Origin: Crocosphaera sp.
Lineage (GTDB): Bacteria > Cyanobacteriota > Cyanobacteriia > Cyanobacteriales > Microcystaceae
Assembly: GCA_030065205.1 (NCBI GenBank)
Contig: JASJDN010000008.1
Location: 1 to 64,000, forward strand
Reading direction: 5' to 3'
DNA length: 64,000 nt
Part shown: in pieces, positions 1 to 7,863 of the stretch
Position numbering within the stretch: position 1 is the stretch's first letter
Layout of the letters: each line of letters opens with the position of its first letter
The notes under the pieces: model-generated
What the model was told of the DNA's origin: nothing
The model's database searches: none
The model's input: only the letters and a program-made list of their open reading frames with translations
Program-made: the position numbers and the translations under genes

Positions 1-43
1 TTATAGCAGTTCTCATACTTGTGAGGTACAGAGGTTATCGCTT

Positions 44-75
44 GGAGGCAGGAGGCAGGGGGCAGGAGGCAGGAG
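44..75. repeat. G-rich heptamer tandem repeat
   Basis: Four to five copies of a GGAGGCA-like heptamer lie in the gap before the first gene. This is the short tandem type of repeat common between cyanobacterial genes. I see no coding role for it. Confidence 0.7.
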
Positions 76-193
76 TTAAGTGTACCCCATGAGTCCGAGA
101 AACGCTATATATACACTTAAATTTGTTAAAGAAAACCATAGGAAATAGAGAATAGAGTTAATTCTCAGTTACGATTAAGAGGTGTATTAGCTG

Positions 194-580
194 ATGACGA
201 TTAAAGGATTTCACCACGTTGCGATTATTTGCTCAAATTACGAAAAATCAAAACAGTTTTATGTGGAAGTTTTAGGGGCATCGATTATCGAAGAAACTTT
301 TAGAAAAGAACGCAATTCCTATAAATTGGATCTGAAAATTGGTCATAGTTCTCAAATTGAATTATTTTCCTTTCCTGAACCTCCAAAAAGACCGAGTTAT
401 CCTGAAGCTTGTGGCTTAAGACATTTAGCTTTTGCTGTAGAGAGTTTAGAAGAAATGGTCAAAAAATTAACTCAAAAAGGAGTCAAAGTTGAACCTATTA
501 GAATAGACGAATTAACCAACAAGAAATTCACTTTTTTTCAAGATCCCGATGGTCTTCCCTTAGAATTGTACGAAGTTTAA
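194..580 (+). CDS. VOC (glyoxalase/dioxygenase superfamily) protein
   Basis: A 128-residue single-domain VOC protein of the GloA2/YaeR kind. It opens with the typical FHHVAI strand. The likely metal ligands are H8, E56 (IELF), H77 (LRHLAF) and E124 (LELYEV), which would form the usual His/Glu set of a dimeric glyoxalase-fold enzyme. The fold is clear but the substrate is not: family members include glyoxalase I, fosfomycin-resistance proteins and dioxygenases. It lies 25 nt upstream of the thioredoxin-TPR gene on the same strand, so the two may be cotranscribed. The start is the first ATG, and the product length is normal for the family. Confidence 0.85.
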   Translation: MTIKGFHHVAIICSNYEKSKQFYVEVLGASIIEETFRKERNSYKLDLKIGHSSQIELFSFPEPPKRPSYPEACGLRHLAFAVESLEEMVKKLTQKGVKVEPIRIDELTNKKFTFFQDPDGLPLELYEV

Positions 581-605
581 ATAATTTGAGTAAGGAGTTA
601 AAAGT

Positions 606-1424
606 ATGGGTTACGCTGTTGTTGTTGATCCGAGCAACTTTCACCAAGAAGTGATTGAAAATTCTTATCAAAAACCAGTATTAATTGATTTTTTTGCCAC
701 TTGGTGCGGTCCTTGTAAACTCTTAAAACCTATTTTAGAAAAACTTCTACAAGAATACGATTTTATTTTAGCAACCATTGACATTGATGCTCATCCTAAC
801 TTAGCTCAACAGTTTAATGTGGAGGGAGTTCCAGATGTTAAAATTGCCTTTCAAGGAAATATTAGTCAAGGGTTTGTTGGGGTTTTACCAGAAGCAGATA
901 TTCGAGACTTACTCAAACAATTTAATTTAACCTCTGAGTTAGACCAAAAACTTGAAGAAATGGGTCAAGCAATGGCTAAAAAAGATGCAGCAAAAGCAAA
1001 ACAGTTATTAGATGAATTGTTTTCTAAATATCCTGATAACCCACAATTAATTCTAGAAGCAGCTAATTTTTTAATTCGTCTTAATCGTCTAAAGGATGCT
1101 GAGAAAATGTTATCAACGATTGGGATTGATCAAAAAGAATATTATGCCAAAGCACAAGGATTAAAAAGTTTAATTGAGTTTAAACAAATGGCTGATTTAG
1201 AAGAAGAGAATGATTTAGATAAGCAATTTTCTCAAGGTGCAAAATATACATTAAAGGAGGAATATGAAGAAGCTTTACAACTATTTTTGAATATGGTTGA
1301 AGAAAACCGTCAATACAAAAATGGGGCTGCTAGAAAAGCCATGATTTCTATTTTTAATTTATTAGGAAAGACTCATCCTTTAACTAAAAAATATCAACAA
1401 GAATTGATGATGACACTTTACTAA
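606..1424 (+). CDS. Thioredoxin-domain protein with TPR region (YbbN/CnoX-like)
   Basis: The 272-residue product has an N-terminal thioredoxin domain (about residues 1-110) with an intact WCGPC active site at 33-37. A helical TPR-like C-terminal region (about 115-270) follows. This architecture matches YbbN/CnoX, a holdase and co-chaperone that protects proteins from oxidative aggregation and works with GroEL. Unlike E. coli YbbN, which has lost the CxxC pair, both cysteines are present here, so redox activity is plausible. An AAGGAG-like ribosome site precedes the ATG. The client proteins and the chaperonin link are inferred from the family. Confidence 0.85.
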   Translation: MGYAVVVDPSNFHQEVIENSYQKPVLIDFFATWCGPCKLLKPILEKLLQEYDFILATIDIDAHPNLAQQFNVEGVPDVKIAFQGNISQGFVGVLPEADIRDLLKQFNLTSELDQKLEEMGQAMAKKDAAKAKQLLDELFSKYPDNPQLILEAANFLIRLNRLKDAEKMLSTIGIDQKEYYAKAQGLKSLIEFKQMADLEEENDLDKQFSQGAKYTLKEEYEEALQLFLNMVEENRQYKNGAARKAMISIFNLLGKTHPLTKKYQQELMMTLY

Positions 1425-1444
1425 CAACCTAAATGAAAATAAAA

Positions 1445-1492
1445 ATCCCCCCCCACACTCCCCACCCCTCCCACACTCAACTTAACTAGAAT
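1445..1492. repeat. C-rich tract plus 18-nt dispersed module
   Basis: A C-rich short repeat (CCCCACACTCC units) is joined to ACTCAACTTAACTAGAAT at 1475-1492. The reverse complement of that 18-mer recurs exactly at 4396-4413, again directly joined to a G-rich repeat. The pair looks like two copies of one dispersed intergenic element in opposite orientation. Confidence 0.7.
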
Positions 1493-1528
1493 ATTGATAC
1501 ACCCAATTAAAAACTGGTATTAACTATT

Positions 1529-1789
1529 TTAACCCCCACTTACAGGAGGAATAAACACCAATTCATCTCCATCTTGTAATTGAGTGTCCGCTTCCACAAA
1601 TTGATAATTAATGGAAAAACGGGTAATACTTTGCCATTTTTGTAGTTCAGGATGTTCTTTAATCATCATCAATAAAACATCAATAACTGTGGTTTCTGAA
1701 GGAAGTTGTCGTTTTAATTCTGAAACTCCATACACCTCTTGATAAATAGCAAACAGTTTAATCGTGATAGTGATAAAAGATTGAGTCAT
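1529..1789 (-). CDS. MoaD/ThiS-family sulfur-carrier-like protein
   Basis: A ubiquitin-fold protein of the MoaD/ThiS family, 86 residues from the chosen start. It ends in PPVSGG, and the terminal Gly-Gly is the site that is adenylated and thiocarboxylated in these carriers. The hydrophobic ITIKLFAIYQE strand and the DGDELVFIPP segment near the end fit the family. The frame is open for 16 more codons upstream, but those residues do not resemble the family, so I take the ATG at 1789. No MoaE, MoeB or ThiG gene is adjacent, so whether it serves molybdopterin or another sulfur pathway cannot be told here. Confidence 0.8.
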   Translation of the reverse strand: MTQSFITITIKLFAIYQEVYGVSELKRQLPSETTVIDVLLMMIKEHPELQKWQSITRFSINYQFVEADTQLQDGDELVFIPPVSGG

Positions 1790-1954
1790 AATAATAAATA
1801 TTAACCTGAATGTATTTTTGCGAGCAACTAAGCTCAAGTAATTCTTAATTTTCTAGGGTTTCAATATATTAACTTTTCTCTCAAAATTGATCCATAATAA
1901 TAAAAATATGTCAAGCTGAAAGTAAAAGAAGAAGTCATAAAAAACGGGGGGGCT

Positions 1955-2503
1955 ATGACGAACCAAGTAGAAAGTCGGGAAGTCCTTAATTCAGTAGCTG
2001 TCGAAACTAACCCAGTTACTCCTACCTATGAAAAAATTTTAGTTGGGATAGAAGAAGGGGATAGTAGCAAAGAGGTGTTTGATACTGCCTTAGAATTAGC
2101 AAAAGCGCAGGGTAGTCAATTGATGATTTTAACGGTTATTCAGGAAAATCTTCGGGGAAACCTGGACTTACCTATTTACTCAGAAATGACAGGATACGGG
2201 AGTATTTACACCCAAGAAATGGTGGAACTAGAAGAAAAATTAATCCAAGAGAGTTTAGAAGAGTTGCAACTTTGGCTCAAACGATTAACTCGAAAGGCCA
2301 TGGATGAGGGAATCAAAGCGGAGTCAGATTATTCTTATGGAGAACCCGGATCACAAATCTGTGGGTTAGCCAAAAAATGGGGTGCTGATTTAATCATTGT
2401 TGGCCGTCGGGGTCGTCGTGGACTCTCGGAGTTATTATTAGGCAGCGTGAGTAATTATGTCATTCATCATGCACCTTGTTCTATTTTAGTAGTACAACAT
2501 TAG
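1955..2503 (+). CDS. Universal stress protein (UspA family)
   Basis: The 182-residue product has a single Usp domain starting near residue 26 (YEKILVGIEEG). The ATP-binding signature lies near residues 147-162: IIVGRRGRRG, then a spacer, then LLLGSVS. This is the G-2x-G-9x-G-S pattern of ATP-binding Usp proteins. It ends with the conserved HHAPCSILVV strand. The first 25 residues are a polar extension not needed for the fold. Usp proteins support stress survival and act as nucleotide-dependent regulators; the trigger is unknown here. It appears monocistronic, with a G-rich ribosome site just before the ATG. Confidence 0.92.
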   Translation: MTNQVESREVLNSVAVETNPVTPTYEKILVGIEEGDSSKEVFDTALELAKAQGSQLMILTVIQENLRGNLDLPIYSEMTGYGSIYTQEMVELEEKLIQESLEELQLWLKRLTRKAMDEGIKAESDYSYGEPGSQICGLAKKWGADLIIVGRRGRRGLSELLLGSVSNYVIHHAPCSILVVQH

Positions 2504-2758
2504 TATTCACCGTTTACTGATTTCAGAAAATGTCAACGGATTGGTTAGAATGGAACATAGGAGTTAAACAAAAGTCATTGAAGGTCTAAGATCAACTCCT
2601 AGAAAACTTTAATATGATTAAACTCCGTAAAATTAATGACTAAACTCCCTAGTGACTGAGATTAAGCTATCATCATAGACTAATCTTGATTATTAGATTG
2701 AACCGCCTGTTATTTAATTTTTCTATTGCTAGAAAGCCAAAATCTAACCTAAGACACA

Positions 2759-3718
2759 ATGACCACAGATAACATCCGACTACGTAACGAATTTATTAAT
2801 ACACAAGTAATCACCCGTGACGGGGGTAGAAAGTTAGGGGTTGTTAAAGAAATTTTAGTTGATATCGATCAACGGGAAGTTGTCGCTTTGGGACTACGGG
2901 ACAATATGTTGTCCTTGTCTGGTATGCCCCAATATATGTACATTACCAGTATTCGGCAAATTGGGGATGTCATTTTAGTGGACAATGAAGATGCGATCGA
3001 AACCGTTGACATTGACCTTTATTCTCCTGTAATTAACTGTGAAGTAATCACAGAAGCAGGGGAACCCTTGGGCCGTGTCAGGGACTTTCAATTTGATCTT
3101 GCAACCGGTCAAGTTTCTTCTATCATTATCGCTTCTCTGGGTTATCCCCAAATTCCCGATCAAGTGATCAGTACCTACGAAATATCGATGGAGGAAGTGG
3201 TAAGCAGTGGTCCTAACCGTTTAATTGTTTTTGAAGGGGCCGAGGAACGTTTAACCCAATTAACCGTCGGTGTGTTAGAACGATTAGGAATTGGCCGACC
3301 CCCTTGGGACCAAGAAGATGAAGACTATATCTACAGTCCCCCAACGGCCAAACCTGAAAACCAGTTAGGAACCGGTATTCCCATCAAAACCCCCATACAA
3401 GCGAAACAACCGGTGGTAGAAGAACGTTGGGATGAAGATACCTGGGAACAACCCATTACCCCTCCTCCTCCCAGACGACAAGCGGAGTCTATCCGTTACG
3501 AAGAATATGAGGATGAGTACGAAGAGGATAATTGGGGAGAAACCCGACGGGAAGAACCGGTATCTTATGAACCCCCTGTGCGAGAAAAGGAATATCAATA
3601 CGATGATGTTCAAGGGGATGTTTGGGACGACGATATTGAACCGGAACCCTATAACCCCCGTCCTGTCAATATTCCTCAGAAACAAAAGCAAGCTGAATAT
3701 TACGAAGAAGAAGCTTAA
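2759..3718 (+). CDS. PRC-barrel domain protein with acidic disordered tail
   Basis: A 319-residue protein with two PRC-barrel domains. The first is at about residues 8-75 (GGRKLGVVKEILVDID) and the second at about 83-160 (GEPLGRVRDFQFDLATG). From about residue 190 the tail is rich in Pro, Glu, Asp and Tyr and is probably disordered. PRC barrels occur in the H subunit of photosynthetic reaction centres and in RimM, where they mediate protein contacts. Cyanobacterial two-barrel proteins of this kind are of unknown role. It is followed at once by a strong intrinsic terminator, so the transcript probably ends here. Confidence 0.82.
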   Translation: MTTDNIRLRNEFINTQVITRDGGRKLGVVKEILVDIDQREVVALGLRDNMLSLSGMPQYMYITSIRQIGDVILVDNEDAIETVDIDLYSPVINCEVITEAGEPLGRVRDFQFDLATGQVSSIIIASLGYPQIPDQVISTYEISMEEVVSSGPNRLIVFEGAEERLTQLTVGVLERLGIGRPPWDQEDEDYIYSPPTAKPENQLGTGIPIKTPIQAKQPVVEERWDEDTWEQPITPPPPRRQAESIRYEEYEDEYEEDNWGETRREEPVSYEPPVREKEYQYDDVQGDVWDDDIEPEPYNPRPVNIPQKQKQAEYYEEEA

Positions 3719-3733
3719 AAATTGTTGATGTAG

Positions 3734-3757
3734 AAGGTGGGGATACCCACCTTTTTT
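3734..3757 (+). terminator. Intrinsic terminator after the PRC-barrel gene
   Basis: AAGGTGGG (3734-3741) pairs perfectly with CCCACCTT (3746-3753) around a GATA loop, followed by a run of T. This is a classical rho-independent terminator on the plus strand. Confidence 0.9.
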
Positions 3758-3820
3758 GAGTTGGATTTCCTATCAAGAGAATTCTCTGGGTTGCTAGTTT
3801 AAGATTATTTAATTGAAAAG

Positions 3821-4381
3821 ATGCTGAAATTACCAAAATTCTTTTATTTTAAACGATCAAATCTATTATATTTAGTCATCTCTCTAGGGATTCTTTTATG
3901 GTGTATGAGTGTAGGGTGGGCTTTTACCCAAGCTTTAGCAGCAAAACCCAGCCCCATCTTAGCCCAATCTCAATCCTTGCCTCCCCTGGACCCCAATCGT
4001 TCCACGGTTGAAGCAGGGAAAGAACTTTACGTCTCTACTTGTTCTGGGTGTCATATTGCCATTCCCCCAGAAGTCTTACCCACAGAAACCTGGCAAGAAC
4101 TTCTAGAAAACCCTCAAAAACATTATGGAACATCAGTCCCGAATATGATTCGTCTGAGTCAAGTATTAATGTGGGATTATTTGAAAAGCAATTCTCGTCC
4201 TATGGTGCTTAGAGATGCTCCAGTTCCTTATTATATTGAACAATCTCAATATTTTAAGATTCTTCATCCTCGTGTTGAGTTTAGTGAACCCATTACCACA
4301 AAAAATTGTGTGGTTTGTCATCCAGGGGTCAAAAATTTTAACTATCGTACCTTGACTGTCGAATGGGAAGATGCACCGTGA
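3821..4381 (+). CDS. Diheme cytochrome c, membrane-anchored or secreted
   Basis: The 186-residue product has an N-terminal hydrophobic segment (about residues 13-40, ending near an Ala-rich site) that acts as a signal or anchor. Two c-type haem motifs follow, CSGCH at 74-78 and CVVCH at 163-167. The spacing and length fit a diheme cytochrome c family seen in cyanobacteria. It should sit in the periplasm or thylakoid lumen and carry electrons, but the partner is unknown. It starts 102 nt after the PRC-barrel gene with a terminator between, so it has its own promoter. Confidence 0.85.
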   Translation: MLKLPKFFYFKRSNLLYLVISLGILLWCMSVGWAFTQALAAKPSPILAQSQSLPPLDPNRSTVEAGKELYVSTCSGCHIAIPPEVLPTETWQELLENPQKHYGTSVPNMIRLSQVLMWDYLKSNSRPMVLRDAPVPYYIEQSQYFKILHPRVEFSEPITTKNCVVCHPGVKNFNYRTLTVEWEDAP

Positions 4382-4395
4382 ACTACCCCAACTAA

Positions 4396-4454
4396 ATTCT
4401 AGTTAAGTTGAGTTTAGGAAGACGGGGAGAATGGGAGACTGGGAGATGGGGAGA
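4396..4454. repeat. 18-nt dispersed module plus G-rich tandem repeat
   Basis: ATTCTAGTTAAGTTGAGT (4396-4413) is the exact reverse complement of 1475-1492. It runs into a G-rich series with GGGAGACT and GGGGAGA units, so it is the second copy of the same composite element. Confidence 0.7.
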
Positions 4455-4471
4455 AATTCATGGACAGTTTA

Positions 4472-5482
4472 CTATTCCTTGTTTTCTGTTGCCTGTTTTT
4501 TGTTCTCTTGAATGGGAATATTAGCAAGAGAATAAGTCATTTTCTTAGTTTCTCCTAATTTCCCTAAACGTTTTGGATTTTGGTTATTAAAAGTTACCAA
4601 AATTAAACCAGCATTATTGGCTTCAAGGATAATATTTTTATCGGCTTCCCAAGTTTTTTGGGTTTCTTTATTCACCACCCCATCAAAGAGCATTTTTCCA
4701 TCTACTGTCACTTTTAGGGTTAATTTTCCTTTGCTATGAACCTTAACTATTACTGGTTTTTTTATGGGTTGAGATTGCTGAGGGGAGACGGCTACAGGGG
4801 CAGGGAGTTGTTCAATAGACCCTTCTAAAGCTGACCGTTTTAATGTATTAGAAATACTCTGAACCGAAATAACAACAATGATAATATATAAAAAATAAAG
4901 ATGAATAGGACGAAATTGTAAAACAGGAAACAAGAATCGCAATCTTGGAGAATTATTGGATTTTATATTACTTTCTAAGGGAAAACTTTCAGATAATTCT
5001 TTTCCATTTAATCCTAAAAAATCAGCATATTTTTTAATAAAACTACGAGTATAAATTGCTTCAGGTAATTCCTCTAATTTAGCTTTTTCGATTGCTTCTA
5101 ATAATCCCATAGAAATACGAGTTTCTGAAGAAATGAATTCAAGGCTCAACCCTTGTTTTTGACGTTCATAAAACAATGTTTGACCAATATTTTCTAAAAT
5201 TTCTTTTTGTAATTGTTTGGGATCAAAGGAATGTTGATTACGTTTGGTAAATTTAGATAATAACTTGAGTAAAAGTTGAAGATAAATAGATTTTTTAGGA
5301 GGTGGAGAAGATTCAGATTCATCAGTTGACTCCTCGGTAGTTTGGTAGCCATTTGAGAGCAATTTTCCCCATAATTGTGTCCATTTACGATTATCGGCCA
5401 CCAAAGAACCCTGACATTGAGATTCTTGGGTGTGATCAGTATCGTGATGAGGAGAATTGAGCGATGATTGTTTCCTGGACAT
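4472..5482 (-). CDS. RodZ-like HTH membrane protein
   Basis: The 336-residue product has a polar N-terminal region and an Xre-type helix-turn-helix at about residues 97-165 (LFYERQKQGLSLEFISSET, ELPEAIYTRSFIKKYADFLG). One membrane helix follows at about 193-211, then a Pro/Gln linker and a C-terminal beta domain of the DUF4115 type. This is the plan of RodZ, which binds MreB through its HTH fold and helps set cell shape. The 90-residue leader before the HTH is longer than in E. coli RodZ. It is encoded 2 nt downstream of the pseudouridine synthase gene, so the two are cotranscribed. Confidence 0.85.
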   Translation of the reverse strand: MSRKQSSLNSPHHDTDHTQESQCQGSLVADNRKWTQLWGKLLSNGYQTTEESTDESESSPPPKKSIYLQLLLKLLSKFTKRNQHSFDPKQLQKEILENIGQTLFYERQKQGLSLEFISSETRISMGLLEAIEKAKLEELPEAIYTRSFIKKYADFLGLNGKELSESFPLESNIKSNNSPRLRFLFPVLQFRPIHLYFLYIIIVVISVQSISNTLKRSALEGSIEQLPAPVAVSPQQSQPIKKPVIVKVHSKGKLTLKVTVDGKMLFDGVVNKETQKTWEADKNIILEANNAGLILVTFNNQNPKRLGKLGETKKMTYSLANIPIQENKKQATENKE

Positions 5483-5484
5483 AT

Positions 5485-6264
5485 TTATTGAATCAACTTC
5501 CCTTCCGTTTCAACGATGAAGTTCGTACCATGCTTGAGAAAAGCAATTTCTGAAGGGGTAAGCAAACGATAATGGCCACTGAGTAAGCTGTTTTCATTGG
5601 GAGGAGAAAGGACAAGAGAACCAATAGCAGTACGATGAAGTCGGAGGACATGAAAACCCAATTGTTGAACAATACGGCGAATCTGGCGATTTCTTCCTTC
5701 AGTGAGAATCACTTTTAAGCGAGTGTGCTGACGACAACGACGAACAACCTCTACCTGAGCCGGTAAAGTCTTTTTGCCCATTAGCATAACACCTTCACGC
5801 CATTGTTGTAACATTTCTTCGGGAAAATGTCCTTTAACCCATACTTCGTAGGTTTTCGGTAAATGATAACGGGGATGGGTTAATTTTAAGGTTAAGTCTC
5901 CATCATTGGTCAACAGTAACGCACCCGAAGAGTTAATATCTAGTCTTCCTACTGGATGAATTCCCGTTTTGTGTCTTAACGCTTTGGGTAATAAGTCTAA
6001 GACGATGGAACGATTTTGGGGATCATCGCAGGTACAAACCACTCCCGTTGGTTTATTCATTAAAATATAGATCAATTGAGGCCGCTGACTGGGTTGAATA
6101 ACTTTACCATCTACTTCTAGGCGATCGCAGTTGGGATCAGCTTTGTCCCCTAAGGTTACGATTTCCCCATTTAACCTAACTCGTCCTGCCACAATCATAT
6201 CTTCTGCACGACGACGAGAGGCCACTCCCCATTGAGATAAAATTTTTTGCACCCGTTCAACCAT
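5485..6264 (-). CDS. RsuA/RluB-family rRNA pseudouridine synthase
   Basis: The 259-residue enzyme starts with an S4 RNA-binding domain (MVERVQKILSQWGVASRRRA, residues 1-60). The catalytic domain follows, with VGRLDINSSGALLLTNDGDL around residues 102-121; the Asp of GRLD is the catalytic residue. KTYEVWVKG and EGRNRQIRRI are also family hallmarks. It isomerises one uridine in rRNA. RluB (23S U2605) is the closest general type, but the exact target base cannot be read from the sequence. Ser replaces the usual Thr in the DxxTSG stretch. It leads an apparent operon with the RodZ-like gene. Confidence 0.9.
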   Translation of the reverse strand: MVERVQKILSQWGVASRRRAEDMIVAGRVRLNGEIVTLGDKADPNCDRLEVDGKVIQPSQRPQLIYILMNKPTGVVCTCDDPQNRSIVLDLLPKALRHKTGIHPVGRLDINSSGALLLTNDGDLTLKLTHPRYHLPKTYEVWVKGHFPEEMLQQWREGVMLMGKKTLPAQVEVVRRCRQHTRLKVILTEGRNRQIRRIVQQLGFHVLRLHRTAIGSLVLSPPNENSLLSGHYRLLTPSEIAFLKHGTNFIVETEGKLIQ

Positions 6265-6371
6265 GACGCTTTGGCCTCACCCTTGCCAGTCTTCCCTAAT
6301 ATTCTACTGACTCCTTAGACAAAAATCCTAATTTTTAGTCATGTGTTTTTCAATTTGTTTAACTTGATTAT

Positions 6372-6540
6372 TGTAAGGTTCCCACGACTACGCTACGCTA
6401 AAGTCGTGGGATTAAAGTCAGTGAAGAAGTCACCTTCTCCACTGCTCTCCAAAACGGAACGTGATAGTTTCCCATCATTCCGCTCCTCAGTAGAACGGCT
6501 ATTGTCATTAGTACGTCATCACAAGCATATCGGTGAAAAA
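6372..6540 (-). mobile_element. Probable IS200/IS605-type right-end remnant
   Basis: CCCACGACT (6381-6389) and AGTCGTGGG (6402-6410) form a perfect 9-bp stem around 12 nt. This closely resembles the subterminal hairpins of the two IS605-type elements in this window. Read on the minus strand, a short open stretch runs into it and may be the decayed 3' end of a tnpB, but I could not align it with confidence. No transposase domain remains. It sits between the pseudouridine synthase gene and the end of the solute-binding protein gene. Confidence 0.4.
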
Positions 6541-6544
6541 AAAA

Positions 6545-7834
6545 TTACAGATCAAGGATTTTTCTAATCTCATCGGTGGCCTTTTCCATGAAAATTGAAG
6601 GATCTTGATTACTATTCAATGCTTGATGGAGATAATTTTGTAGAATATTCGATATTTCCTGATAATTAGGGTGTTTAGGTCGTAAAACTGTGTTATTCAA
6701 ACTTTTCTCAATGATAGGATAATAGTTATATTTTTTGACCAGTTGAGGATCACGAAGTAATATTTTGCGGGTGGGAATATATCCCCCCAATGCTAACTGA
6801 CGTTGAGAGGCCATGCTAGTAAAAAATTGAATCGCTTTCCAAGCAGCATGAGGATGTTTACTGTGTTTAGTGATCCCTAACCCCCATCCTCCTTGACAAC
6901 TCCAAGATTGAGCAGCATCATTTACTTTAGGCATTAATGTTACTCCAACCCGACCACGAATCAGAGAGTTATTATCATTAAAAGATTGCCAAGCTTGTGG
7001 CCAATGACGAAGAAATAGGACTTTTCCATTCATAAATTTTCGACTGGTATCGTTTTCTTCATCTGATAAAACGGATTTTGGTGAAACTCCTTTTTTGATT
7101 AAATCTCGTAAGAAATCAATGGTTTTAATGGTTGGTTTTTCGGTTAAACCAATCTGGTTTGAGTCATTTATCCAAAACCCATCATATCCTTTTAATAGTT
7201 CAACAAACATAGCAATAGATGCTTCATATTGTCTTCCTTGCCATAAATAACCTGTTTCTATTTTATTTTTCTTTTTGAGATAGTTAGAAATACAAATAAG
7301 ATTATCAAAGGTCAAATTTTTAATATTAAATTCACCACAAGATTGAGTGGATTGTTGTTGGATACTATTCAATATATCTTGACGATAATATAAAAGACTA
7401 ACATCGGATCTTAAGGGAATACGGTATAATTTATTATTATAAGAACTAGCATCTAAATCTTGTTTAAAAAAGTCTTGATAAAGTTGTTGCTTTTCTTGTT
7501 TAGTAAGGAATTGATCAAGATTTTTTAACCATTCTTTTTTAGCTAATTCTGCTGTCCAAATAATATCTAAATAAACGAGGTCATAATAACTAGGATTTTC
7601 TTTAAATTTTTCAATATATTGGTTAAATAAAACGTTGGATATATTAGAACCTGTTTCTAACTCAATTTTTACTCTAGGATTATCTTTTTCAAATTGTTGT
7701 ATTAATGGTTGCCAATAGGTTGCTTCTTCATCACGAATTAATAGCTTTAAAGTGGTTTGAGAAGAGGTACAAGCGATAAAATAAATAACAATTACAAATA
7801 GTGATAAAGCAAACTGTAATCGTTTGATCAACAT
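6545..7834 (-). CDS. Extracellular solute-binding lipoprotein (family 1)
   Basis: This is a 429-residue binding protein of the family-1 (sugar) class. From the ATG at 7834 it has a signal sequence with a lipobox-like FIAC, so it is a lipoprotein facing the periplasm. TTLKLLIRDEEATYWQPLIQQFEKDNP is typical of the first lobe, and the W-rich GGWGLGITKHSKHPHAAWKAI segment of the second. The frame extends 28 codons further upstream into the preceding gene, but the signal peptide fixes the start. No ABC permease or ATPase is adjacent. Instead it is the last gene of a unit with a WD40 ATPase 29 nt upstream, which suggests a sensory rather than transport role. Confidence 0.85.
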   Translation of the reverse strand: MLIKRLQFALSLFVIVIYFIACTSSQTTLKLLIRDEEATYWQPLIQQFEKDNPRVKIELETGSNISNVLFNQYIEKFKENPSYYDLVYLDIIWTAELAKKEWLKNLDQFLTKQEKQQLYQDFFKQDLDASSYNNKLYRIPLRSDVSLLYYRQDILNSIQQQSTQSCGEFNIKNLTFDNLICISNYLKKKNKIETGYLWQGRQYEASIAMFVELLKGYDGFWINDSNQIGLTEKPTIKTIDFLRDLIKKGVSPKSVLSDEENDTSRKFMNGKVLFLRHWPQAWQSFNDNNSLIRGRVGVTLMPKVNDAAQSWSCQGGWGLGITKHSKHPHAAWKAIQFFTSMASQRQLALGGYIPTRKILLRDPQLVKKYNYYPIIEKSLNNTVLRPKHPNYQEISNILQNYLHQALNSNQDPSIFMEKATDEIRKILDL

Positions 7835-7863
7835 AATTTTAGTCTCAAGATAACTTTGATTAT

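Noticed and set aside
6343..6567. Open frame of 74 codons on the plus strand
   Set aside because: It runs through the IS-like hairpin and into the end of the solute-binding gene on the other strand. It has no ribosome site or recognisable composition.
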